17,992 nt of DNA from CAZXCK01 sp964639225 (lineage in GTDB: Bacteria; Chloroflexota; Anaerolineae; Aggregatilineales; Phototrophicaceae), in assembly GCA_964639225.1 (NCBI GenBank), contig CAZXCK010000090.1, forward strand, positions 1-17,992, in the 5' to 3' direction. The position numbers were made by a program, and so were the translations under genes. Of the stretch, positions 1 to 7,700 are shown one piece after another (within the stretch, counting starts at the first letter, position 1; every line of letters begins with the position of its first letter). The notes under the pieces are model-generated. The model had not been told where the DNA came from and did no database searches. It worked only from the letters and a program-made list of their open reading frames with translations.

Positions 1-1275
1 CGCTACCGTCACGCGGCGCAGCGCCCGGTCAATGTTGGCGTTGGCCACGTCGATGATACCCTGGGCCGCCGCCGCATCGTTGATTCTCAGCGCCCGCGCC
101 AGCGGCTGAATGGCGGTGCGCGCCGCATCCAGGTGCAGGCGCATGGCCCCGCCCAGGAAGTGATCGGGGTCCAGCCGACCGAGCAGCGCGTTGGCGTCGC
201 TGACCGTCGCCTGCTGACCACCCAGCCCGTAGACCGCCGGGCCAGGGTCCGCGCCCGCGCTCTGTGGGCCGACCCGCAGCGCGCCGCCGGCGTCCACGCG
301 GGCAATCGAACCGCCGCCCGCGCCGATGGTTTCAATGTCCAGCAGGCGAATCCGCAGCGGCAGACCGTCGATCTCCGACTGGGGCCGGTGCAGCGGCTCG
401 CCAGGGCAAACGGCCACATCGGTCGAGGTGCCGCCCATATCGAGCGTAATCACCCGGTCGAATCCAGCCAGCCGCGCCACCTCAAACGCGCCGATCAGCC
501 CCGCCGCCGGTCCGCTGAGGGCCGTCTGCACCGCCTGCTGGCGAACCCGTTCCGCGCCGATGACGCCGCCATCGGATTTCATGACGCGCAGGCTGGCCGA
601 GTCCGGCAACTGCGACTCTAATTGGCTGACATAACGGCTCATCACCGGGCGGACGTAGGCTTCCAGGGCGACCGTGCTGGCGCGCTCGTACTCGCGGAAC
701 TCCGGCAGCACCTCGCAGGAGAGCGCCACCGCGCCCGCATCCAGCAGACCGCGCTGCACAATGCGCTCGCGGATGGCGCGCTCGTGGTCCGGGTTGACGT
801 AACTATAAAGCAGGCACACCGCCACCGACTCGACGCCCTGACCGGCGATGTCGTCCAGCACAGCGTCCAGGGCACGCCGGTCCAGTGGCAGCAGCACCGC
901 GCCGGTGTGGTCCAGTCGTTCCGGGATTTCGTAGCAGCGTTCGCGGGGGATCAGCGGCGGCGGGAGCTGCGGCTGTAAAGCATAAAGCGCGGGCCGTTCC
1001 TGCCGGCCAATAAACAGCAGATCGCGGAAGCCCTGCGTGGTGATGAGGGCCGTCCGCGCGCCTTTGCGCTCCAGGATGGCGTTAGTGGCCACCGTCGAGC
1101 CGTGCGCCACCCGTTCCAGGCGCTGAAGCTGGCCGCCGGTCATCGCCTGCAGCCCGGCCAGCATGGCCTCGGCTGGGTTACGCGGCGTGCTGGGCAGCTT
1201 ATGGATGTGAAGCTGGCCGTTCTGGCTCAGGACCAGGTCGGTGAACGTGCCGCCGATGTCAACACCGATGAGCAT
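1..1275 (-). CDS. hyuA: Hydantoinase/oxoprolinase family protein, HyuA type (3' part outside window)
   Basis: I translated the minus strand from the ATG at 1275 through the left edge and read 425 residues with no stop; the usual family length is about 650-700, so roughly 60% is present. The start reads MLIGVDIGGTFTDLV, the N-terminal phosphate-binding motif of the Hydantoinase_A fold (actin/Hsp70-like ATPase). Further family blocks are HGSTVATNAILERKG (58-72), SGPAAGLIGA (254-263), LDMGGTSTDVAV (278-289) and IGAGGGSIARVD (317-328). Members use ATP to open cyclic amides such as hydantoins or 5-oxoproline, usually with a HyuB partner, which would lie to the left and cannot be seen here. The substrate cannot be told from the sequence, and acetone-carboxylase-type subunits share this fold. 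A purine-rich stretch (GCGGGGGCAG) sits directly before the start. It follows the phosphofructokinase gene by 28 bp on the same strand, so the two are probably one operon. Confidence 0.9.
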   Translation of the reverse strand, partial: MLIGVDIGGTFTDLVLSQNGQLHIHKLPSTPRNPAEAMLAGLQAMTGGQLQRLERVAHGSTVATNAILERKGARTALITTQGFRDLLFIGRQERPALYALQPQLPPPLIPRERCYEIPERLDHTGAVLLPLDRRALDAVLDDIAGQGVESVAVCLLYSYVNPDHERAIRERIVQRGLLDAGAVALSCEVLPEFREYERASTVALEAYVRPVMSRYVSQLESQLPDSASLRVMKSDGGVIGAERVRQQAVQTALSGPAAGLIGAFEVARLAGFDRVITLDMGGTSTDVAVCPGEPLHRPQSEIDGLPLRIRLLDIETIGAGGGSIARVDAGGALRVGPQSAGADPGPAVYGLGGQQATVSDANALLGRLDPDHFLGGAMRLHLDAARTAIQPLARALRINDAAAAQGIIDVANANIDRALRRVTVA

Positions 1276-1303
1276 CTGCCCCCGCTTTCGTCAGGGATGC
1301 CGG

Positions 1304-2428
1304 TTATTCGTCGCCCAGGCAAACGCCCAGGTCGCGCGCGGTCTGCACCCAGGCATGGTCCAGCGGGACATTTTTGCGATGTCCCACCACATCTTCCAGC
1401 GGCACCGGCACGGCTTCCTCGCCGCGCGAGGCCACCATCACACCGAACACGCCCTCTTCGATGCAGTGCGCGCAGGCCGAACCCAACCGGGTCGCCAGCA
1501 GGCGATCCACCGGCGACGGTACGCCGCCGCGCTGCACATGTCCCAGAATTGTCACGCGAGATTCCAGCCGGGTAAGTTCTTCGAGCTGGCGCGTGAGCAG
1601 ATGGGTACTCTCCAGGCGTTCCTTCTCGATTTCCTGGAGCTGTGCTTTGGCCGCTTTGCGTTCTTTTTTGTCCTCGGCGTTGGCGATCTCGTCGCGAATC
1701 TGCTGGTAACGCTGCGCCAGGTCGGCGGACATAGCGCCTTCAGAGACGGCCACAATACTGAAATGCTTGCCTGCCTGCCGCCGCCGGATGACAGCCTCGG
1801 AGATGACATCCACATCATACGGAATCTCCGGGATGATGATGGCGTCCGCGCCGCCGGCGATGCCCGCGCCCAGTGTCAGCCAGCCGGTGTTGTGGCCCAT
1901 AATCTCCACCACGATGATACGGTGATGACTGTGCGCCGTGCTGTGCAGCCGGTCGATGGCCTCGGTGGCGATGTTCAGGGCCGTGTCAAAGCCAAACGAG
2001 ACATCGGTCAGCGGGATGTCGTTGTCGATCGTTTTGGGCAGGGTGATGATGTTGAGGCCCTTCTGCATCAGGCGATAGGCGTTCTTCTGCGTGCCGCCGC
2101 CGCCCAGGCACACCAGCGCGTCCAGGTTGTGGCGCTCGTAGTTTTCCAGCATGACGTCGGTCATGTCCAGCGTCTTATCGCCGATGGGCATCTTGTGCGG
2201 TTTGTCGCGGCTGGTACCCAGGATGGTCCCGCCCAACGTCAGGATACCGCTGAGGAGTTCGCCGTCCAGGCGCACCAGCCGGTTTTCCATCAGGCCGCGA
2301 AAGCCATCGCGGAAGCCGACCGCCTGTATGCCCGTACGATTGTAACCGGCCTTACCCACCGCGCGAATCGCCGCGTTAAGACCCGGCGTGTCGCCACCAG
2401 CCGTCAGAATTCCGATTGATTTGCTCAT
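1304..2428 (-). CDS. pfkA: 6-phosphofructokinase, 'PKTIDND' type with a helical insert
   Basis: This 374-residue protein is a phosphofructokinase (fructose 6-phosphate to fructose 1,6-bisphosphate, glycolysis). The motifs seen are the N-terminal nucleotide loop ILTAGGDTPGLNA (7-19), GGGGTQ (109-114), PKTIDND (131-137, catalytic Asp135), MGHNTGW (177-183), the sugar-phosphate Glu in SEG (229-231) and LGHVQRGGVPSPVDR (295-309). Lys132 is at the position that is Gly124 in E. coli PfkA. A Lys there is typical of PPi-dependent and mixed-substrate enzymes, but Gly112 (E. coli 104) points to ATP use. The usual Asp103 is Gly111 here. Residues 232-286 form a highly charged, probably helical insert absent from short PfkA. 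The start has a good ribosome site (AGAGGG about 9 nt upstream). Fructose 6-phosphate kinase activity is likely; the phosphoryl donor (ATP or PPi) is uncertain. Confidence 0.93.
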   Translation of the reverse strand: MSKSIGILTAGGDTPGLNAAIRAVGKAGYNRTGIQAVGFRDGFRGLMENRLVRLDGELLSGILTLGGTILGTSRDKPHKMPIGDKTLDMTDVMLENYERHNLDALVCLGGGGTQKNAYRLMQKGLNIITLPKTIDNDIPLTDVSFGFDTALNIATEAIDRLHSTAHSHHRIIVVEIMGHNTGWLTLGAGIAGGADAIIIPEIPYDVDVISEAVIRRRQAGKHFSIVAVSEGAMSADLAQRYQQIRDEIANAEDKKERKAAKAQLQEIEKERLESTHLLTRQLEELTRLESRVTILGHVQRGGVPSPVDRLLATRLGSACAHCIEEGVFGVMVASRGEEAVPVPLEDVVGHRKNVPLDHAWVQTARDLGVCLGDE

Positions 2429-2492
2429 GTGTGGTCCCTCTCGCAGCGATTAATCAGGCGAACAGTCGTGCCCGTGTTCCGACCCATGTTCT

Positions 2493-2522
2493 ATTGTACC
2501 GCATGGTGTGGGTGTATGTTAC
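2493..2522 (-). promoter_or_regulatory. Putative sigma70 promoter for the phosphofructokinase gene
   Basis: On the minus strand a TACAAT -10 box (2498-2493) is preceded, after an 18-bp spacer, by GTAACA (2522-2517), a 4/6 match to the -35 consensus. It lies about 65 bp upstream of the start codon in the only gap before this gene. It was found by eye, with no experimental support. Confidence 0.4.
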
Positions 2523-2535
2523 CTTGACGCTGATG

Positions 2536-2541
2536 TATAAT
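2536..2541 (+). promoter_or_regulatory. Putative -10 box for the P-loop kinase gene
   Basis: A perfect TATAAT is 41 bp upstream of the ATG at 2583. No good -35 box lies 16-18 bp upstream; a TTGACG at 2524-2529 is much too close to pair with it. With the promoter on the other strand it would form a back-to-back divergent pair within the 154-bp gap. Confidence 0.4.
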
Positions 2542-2582
2542 CGCGCAGTTCCAGCTAAAGACCACACAGAAAAGGTAGACTC

Positions 2583-3155
2583 ATGTCACAAGCGAACCAG
2601 CCCCGCGCGCTGGCCCTGGTGGGCATGCCCGGCTCTGGCAAAACCCTGTGCGCCAAACACCTGGAAGCGCGCGGATTCTATCAGTTCCGTTTTGGCGGCA
2701 TCATCACCGACGAGGTGACACGGCGCGGCCTGCCCATCACCCCGGACAACGAGCGCGACGTGCGCGAGGAATTCCGCCGCCAGGACGGCATGGACGCCAT
2801 CGCCAAGCGCGCTCTGCCGCACCTCACCGCCGCGCTGGAAACGCACAACAGCATCATCATCGACGGGCTGTACAGCTTCAGCGAATACAAAACACTGCGC
2901 CCGGTGCTGGGCGAGGATATGGTGCTGGTGGCCATCACCTGCCGCCGCGATCTGCGCTACCAGCGCCTGGCCGAACGTCCAGAGCGCCCGCTGACCGCCG
3001 CCGAGGCCGAACTGCGCGATTATCGGGAAATCGAAAACCTGGAAAAGGGCGGTCCCATCGCCATCGCCGATTATACGCTGCTCAACGACAGCCAACCGGC
3101 GGACCTGCTGGCCGCGCTGGACACGCTGCTCGATCAGTTGGGAATGACGCCGTAG
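2583..3155 (+). CDS. UPF0200-like P-loop nucleotide kinase
   Basis: This 190-residue soluble P-loop protein has Walker A GMPGSGKT at 14-21, a second-strand region IIIDGLYS (91-98) and a C-terminal IADYTLLNDS (161-170). The order of these blocks, with the GGIITDEVTRRGLPITPDN stretch (38-56), matches my memory of the UPF0200 family. That family is related to dephospho-CoA kinase and adenylate kinase, is best known from archaea, and has no firmly assigned substrate. The protein is of usual length for the family. A ribosome site (AAGGT, 8 nt before the ATG) supports the start. It converges on the CheR gene with only 4 bp between stop codons. The likely role is phosphorylation of a nucleotide or nucleotide-like cofactor; the substrate is unknown. 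Confidence 0.85.
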   Translation: MSQANQPRALALVGMPGSGKTLCAKHLEARGFYQFRFGGIITDEVTRRGLPITPDNERDVREEFRRQDGMDAIAKRALPHLTAALETHNSIIIDGLYSFSEYKTLRPVLGEDMVLVAITCRRDLRYQRLAERPERPLTAAEAELRDYREIENLEKGGPIAIADYTLLNDSQPADLLAALDTLLDQLGMTP

Positions 3156-3159
3156 CCGG

Positions 3160-4587
3160 TCAGCCGCTCGGTGCCATGAGCTGGTCACTGACCATCGTCT
3201 GAAGCTGGCCAACGGTGATGTTGCTGATATCCGACACCAGCGACTCCGGCCTGAGGTCACCGATGGCGCGACGCACATTGTTCCAGTAGCGGCTGGCTTT
3301 GTTGTGTTCCCCGGCCCGCGCGTGCAGATTGGCCAGCATAAACGAGGCCAGCGGATGGCTGCGCTGGCAGTAGATGGCCGTGCGGAAGGTATGCCGCGCC
3401 TTGTCGATGTGACCCTGCTCCATGAACAGCAGCGCCCGCAGATAGTAGGCGTCGGCCAGCAGCGGCTCCAGCCGGATGGCGTTATCGACCAGCGCGTGCG
3501 CCTCGTCGATCTGCTGGCGGTTGGCCAGCAGGCTGGCCAGCAGCACATGAGCCAGCGCATGATTGGGACAGGTGCTCAGCAGCCGGGTGAGCAGGCGCTC
3601 GGCTTCCTCAAACGACTCCTGGTGAACGGCACGGACCGCCCGCGCGTAGTCGTCGGCGCTGGCCCTGGGTGCGCCATTGCGCGCAGAAATCTGCGAATGT
3701 GCGCTGTTCTGCGGATGAACATACCCACCCTGTATGCTGCCAGCCACAACCGGACGCAGCTTCGGCGGTTTGCGATAGGCCGTCGCCTCGCCGAAAACAT
3801 GCGGCTCCCACTGTTCAATCGTCGCGCGGATGACCTCGGCGCGGCCCAGCAGCAGCCAGCCACCTGTCGACAGCAGCTTGTGGAACGATTTCTCGGCCTG
3901 CTGCACATGGGCGGCATCGAAGTAAAGCAGTACGTTGCGGCACAGAATGAGGTCGAACGTAAAGGCTGGCACATGCGCCGGGCGGAACAGGTTCGCATGA
4001 CGGAAGGAAACCATCTTGCGGATGTGCGGCCTGATGGCCAGGCCGGTGGGCGTCGGGTCGAAGTAAAGCTGCTGGAAATCCAGGTCGGTATGACGAAACG
4101 CCCACTGGCGATACACACCGCGCCGGGCCGCGCGCAGCGCCAGCCCGTTGATGTCGCTGCCAATGAGGTGAATGCGCCAGTCGTCGATGTCCGGCAGCAG
4201 TTCGTGCAGGGTGATGGCCAGCGAATAGGGTTCCTCGCCGGTAGCGCAGCCCATGCTCCAGATGTTCAGGTGCAGGTCGCCCTGCTCGCGCCGCCGGGCG
4301 ATGATGTCCGGCAGCAATCGCTGGCGCAGCAGATCAAAGTGTGCCTGGTCACGCAGAAAGTACGTCTCGCCGATCGTCAGCGCATCGACCAACTGCTGCC
4401 ATTCGCCGTCTGTCTCGGCCTGCTGGCACAGCCGGTCATAATACCCGGCCAGGTCATCCCCGGCCAGCGACAGAATAATCTCCGGCAGCGCGTCGCGCAT
4501 CTGGGCGCGGACGGCGATACCGGAACGCATCTCCACCAGCTCGGCGATCTGGTTCACCAGCGAGTCGGTTGGCTGCCTTGTTGTCAT
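3160..4587 (-). CDS. cheR: CheR-type protein-glutamate methyltransferase with C-terminal TPR region
   Basis: This 475-residue protein has an N-terminal helical CheR domain (about 1-85, with the substrate-side motif TIGETYFLRD at 71-80). The SAM-dependent methyltransferase domain (about 86-275) has the SAM motif MGCATGEEPYS (112-122), the acidic ribose-binding GSDIN (143-147) and LCRNVLLYF (215-223). Residues 310-445 are helical repeats of TPR type (for example AHVLLASLLANRQQIDEA). CheR methylates glutamates of chemoreceptors, and TPR versions often belong to alternative chemosensory or signalling systems. No receptor, CheA, CheB or CheW gene is in the window, so the partner is unknown. The ribosome site AAAGGTGAT just before the ATG is strong. 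No signal peptide or membrane segment is seen. Confidence 0.93.
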   Translation of the reverse strand: MTTRQPTDSLVNQIAELVEMRSGIAVRAQMRDALPEIILSLAGDDLAGYYDRLCQQAETDGEWQQLVDALTIGETYFLRDQAHFDLLRQRLLPDIIARRREQGDLHLNIWSMGCATGEEPYSLAITLHELLPDIDDWRIHLIGSDINGLALRAARRGVYRQWAFRHTDLDFQQLYFDPTPTGLAIRPHIRKMVSFRHANLFRPAHVPAFTFDLILCRNVLLYFDAAHVQQAEKSFHKLLSTGGWLLLGRAEVIRATIEQWEPHVFGEATAYRKPPKLRPVVAGSIQGGYVHPQNSAHSQISARNGAPRASADDYARAVRAVHQESFEEAERLLTRLLSTCPNHALAHVLLASLLANRQQIDEAHALVDNAIRLEPLLADAYYLRALLFMEQGHIDKARHTFRTAIYCQRSHPLASFMLANLHARAGEHNKASRYWNNVRRAIGDLRPESLVSDISNITVGQLQTMVSDQLMAPSG

Positions 4588-4620
4588 ACATCACCTTTGC
4601 GCTGAGACCATTGTCCCTTA

Positions 4621-4626
4621 ATTATA
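4621..4626 (-). promoter_or_regulatory. Putative -10 box of the cheR-like gene
   Basis: A perfect TATAAT on the minus strand lies 34 bp upstream of the CheR start codon. No convincing -35 is found at 16-18 bp. That interval is instead filled by one arm and the loop of the inverted repeat at 4628-4663, which suggests regulated rather than constitutive use. Confidence 0.45.
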
Positions 4627-4627
4627 G

Positions 4628-4663
4628 CGTAAAAACATCCACTGTTCGATAGATGTTTTTACG
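4628..4663. promoter_or_regulatory. Perfect 12-bp inverted repeat, probable operator
   Basis: CGTAAAAACATC (4628-4639) and its exact reverse complement GATGTTTTTACG (4652-4663) are separated by 12 bp. The repeat is AT-rich inside GC-rich DNA and lies in the divergent promoter region. It starts one base from the CheR-side -10 box and ends 13 bp before the -35 box of the rightward promoter. The 24-bp centre-to-centre spacing of the half-sites fits a dimeric regulator binding one face of the helix. It is not followed by a T-run, so a terminator is unlikely. The protein that binds it is not identifiable. Confidence 0.6.
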
Positions 4664-4676
4664 ATTCGTAAAGAAA

Positions 4677-4705
4677 TTGACAACACTTTAGCCCGTCCGT
4701 ATACT
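4677..4705 (+). promoter_or_regulatory. Near-consensus sigma70 promoter for the secreted-protein operon
   Basis: TTGACA (4677-4682, 6/6 match) is followed by a 17-bp spacer and TATACT (4700-4705, 5/6 match). This is the best promoter in the window. Predicted transcription would begin near 4712, which affects the start codon chosen for the next gene. Confidence 0.75.
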
Positions 4706-4729
4706 GGCCTGTGGTCTGTGGGCAGCTTC

Positions 4730-4735
4730 GGGGAG
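4730..4735 (+). promoter_or_regulatory. Ribosome binding site deciding a TTG start
   Basis: GGGGAG at 4730-4735 stands 6 nt before a TTG codon at 4742. The in-frame GTG at 4718 would lie only a few bases after the predicted transcription start and has no such site. The TTG is therefore preferred, and it also yields a textbook signal peptide. Confidence 0.7.
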
Positions 4736-4741
4736 TCGATT

Positions 4742-7700
4742 TTGCGACTTTTGCTAATCAGTTTGTGGACGCTGGCGCTGGTACTGGTCCCGGCCTGGGA
4801 CGGGCTGGCGCAGTCCAGCGGAGCCGAACCGGGCGATCCACCGCTGGCAACGCTCATCACAGTCTCGGAGCCGGACGAAACCGGCATGGTGACGATCAGC
4901 GGCGCGGCGGGTTCGGTGTTCCCCTCGGCCCAGGTGACGATCCGCAACCTGCACACCGGCCAGCAGGTCTACGCGACGGCGAATTTTAGCGGTGCATTCT
5001 CCGCGCAGATCGACGGCACCGGCGGCCCGCCCTTCTGGATCAGCCCGACGGAGTCCATCCCGGCGTCGCTGCGAGACCGGCCCGGTTCGCTGCCGGGTGG
5101 CCCCGGCACGATTATTACCGGGCGCGAATCGTCACCAGCTACCCCGGCGCGCCCCATCACGCAGATTGTCATCGACGGCTCGGTTGGCGACTGGGCCGCC
5201 TATCCCCGCGCTGCCATCGGCGACGACTACGCTCTGCTCAACGCCGACTCGCTGACCGTCGCCACACGGCACGACGTCCGGCCTGGCGAGCAGTTGGTCG
5301 TCGTGTTCAGCCTGGACGCCGCCACCTACGAACTGGCCGTCGATCCAACACTGCCCCAGGCGGCGCTGCTGCGGCAGACGACCCCCGAAAGCCGCGACCT
5401 GGGCGCGCGCGCGGTGGCGGTGATTGCCGGCGAGTGGATCGAGGTGCGCCTGCCGCTGGGCAGCCTGCCAGCCGATGCCGGGACAGCCATGCTCGACAGC
5501 ATATTCAGCCGTGCCGGCGAGGATGACGAACGCGCCCGCCGCGACATCGGCGCGCCGCTGGCCCGCGTGGACGAAATCGACGGGGTGGTGTACGCTGGCG
5601 GCCCCCTGGTGAACCCGGCGGCCACCTTCAGCGCAGCCGGTTCGCTGGCACAGGGGCGCTCAACATGGCAGGCGCAGGGCCGCGTCGATACGATCACCCC
5701 CGCGCCCGGCGACACCCTGAGGCTCGAAATGGACGTCACGCTCAACCTGCCGGACCCGGCGCAGGCGCTGCCCGGTCTGGCGCTCATCGGCGAGATCAGC
5801 CTGCTGCCGGTGACAATCGGCGAGGGCGGCACGCAGAACGTCCCGGCGCTGCATACCAACAACGGCTGGTCGAACCGGTTCACACGCTCCGGCCTGCCCA
5901 TCGACAACCTGCACGCCGATTTTCCGCTGGGCACAGCCCGCGCCGAACCGCAGCACATCGTCCGGCGCGGCGCTCAAATGCTGGCCGGTCTGCGCTTCGA
6001 GCTGGTCATCCCGGCGGACCTGCCGCCTGGGATTTACGTGCCGGTGTTCACCGGGCACGCGCAGATCGGCGACAGCGACCGGTTCGGCTGGGCCGAGAAC
6101 AGCGTCATATTCGGCGATGGGCCGGACCCGGCACCGCCGCCGCAGCGACTGCCGCTGGTGCTCAACGTCGGTGGACTCACCGATTCGCGGCTGCTGTGGG
6201 CGCTGCTGCTGGACCACCCCGGCGATGGCTCGCGTGGACTGCTGGCCACAGCCGACGCCGAGCGCGCCGCCCTCTCCAACCGGGTGCGCTTCAACAGTCC
6301 CACACGTATTCTGCCGCCGGGCGACTACCCCATCGAGCCGTACCTGCTCAACATGCTGCCCAACGCCTACGACACGATCAGCGCGCCGCTGCTGCCGCTG
6401 TCGCTGCCGGGCGGGCGGCTCAACGCCTCGGTGACACGGCCCGATGGCACCATCGATGCCCTGCCGGGTGCGTCCATCGTGCAGAACCGTCTTTCAAGCG
6501 CCGCCCTGGACGAGCGCGACCGCTTCGGCGAGCAGTCGCCGCTGGATATCTACCGGCTGACGACGCTCGACCCAGCTTACACGGCCTATCCGTTCGCGGC
6601 TTACGGCGAGTACACGGTCAACCTCACCGGCAGCGTTGAGGATGTGTTCGGCAACCGCTACGGCGGCGGCGGAGTCTACCGCCTGCTCATCGCCGAGCCA
6701 CTCAGACTGCTGCCGGGCGTGCTGCCGGGGACACCGTTCCATGTGGGCGACGCTTTCTACGCTGGCGGTCAGGTGCTGCCGGGGATGCCCGCCGCCGTCA
6801 GCGTGCGCCTGACGATCTACCCGGTGGACGGCGGCGCGCCGGTCGAGCGCGTCTATGAAGGGCAGGCCAACCCGGACGGCGTGTTTACATTCGCCGGTGA
6901 AGATGCGTTCGTCTTTGACCAGCCCGGCGAGTACATCATCGACTACGAAGCGCGCTACACCCTGCCCGATGGCCGTCTGTGGGCGGCCAGCCAGCGCAGC
7001 GCCGGGATTGTCGCCGGCCCCGACTCGCCGCTGGTGGCGCGCGGCCTGCGCGGACTGGCTGGCGTGGACATCTCGCCGCGTCCGGCCTGGTTCACGACGG
7101 CTACCTACCCGCCCGCCGGAACCGCCCCCGAACTGCCGCGCCGCCCGTATTTTCCGTATCACAGCGGCGATGTCGTCTATGTGCAGGACAGTCGCAGCAG
7201 CGGGATTCACCCGGCGCTGACCGTGCAGGACCTCGACGGCGCTTATGCCGAATGGCTGCGCGAGGCGCTGCCCGATTACCGGTCGGCATATGGCCAGAGC
7301 ATCGAGCAGCTCACCATCATCGACGCGCTGCCGCTGCTGCCTGTCTCAGACGCGAATCACGCCTACGCCTATGTCAGCGCGGTGCGACCCGGCGTGACCG
7401 TGCGCCAGTTCGTCAGCGGCGGCGATGACCCGGCCTTAGCCCTGCACTGGGACGCCGGCGACCCGCTCAACCAGCAGACCGGGGCGGGCATCGACGGTGA
7501 GCGCCCTGGCGACTATACGTTCCTGTTCGGCGGGGCGGTGGTGCGCAACGCCGAGACCGGCATCCATACGACCGCCGCCTATGCCGCGCTGGCCGTCACC
7601 ATCAGCGGCGACTCACCCGCGCGCGTGGTACCACCCTTCGGCGCGGCGGACGGCGCTCCGCTGCTGATCATCGACGGCCAGCCAGTCGAGACGTTCTTCC

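Noticed and set aside
1241..2419. Long plus-strand reading frame opposite the phosphofructokinase gene (392 codons)
   Set aside because: It mirrors the real gene in GC-rich DNA, has no recognisable domain, and the minus-strand protein carries all family motifs.
3304..4605. Long plus-strand reading frame opposite cheR (433 codons)
   Set aside because: The composition is typical of an antisense shadow; the CheR motifs are all on the minus strand.
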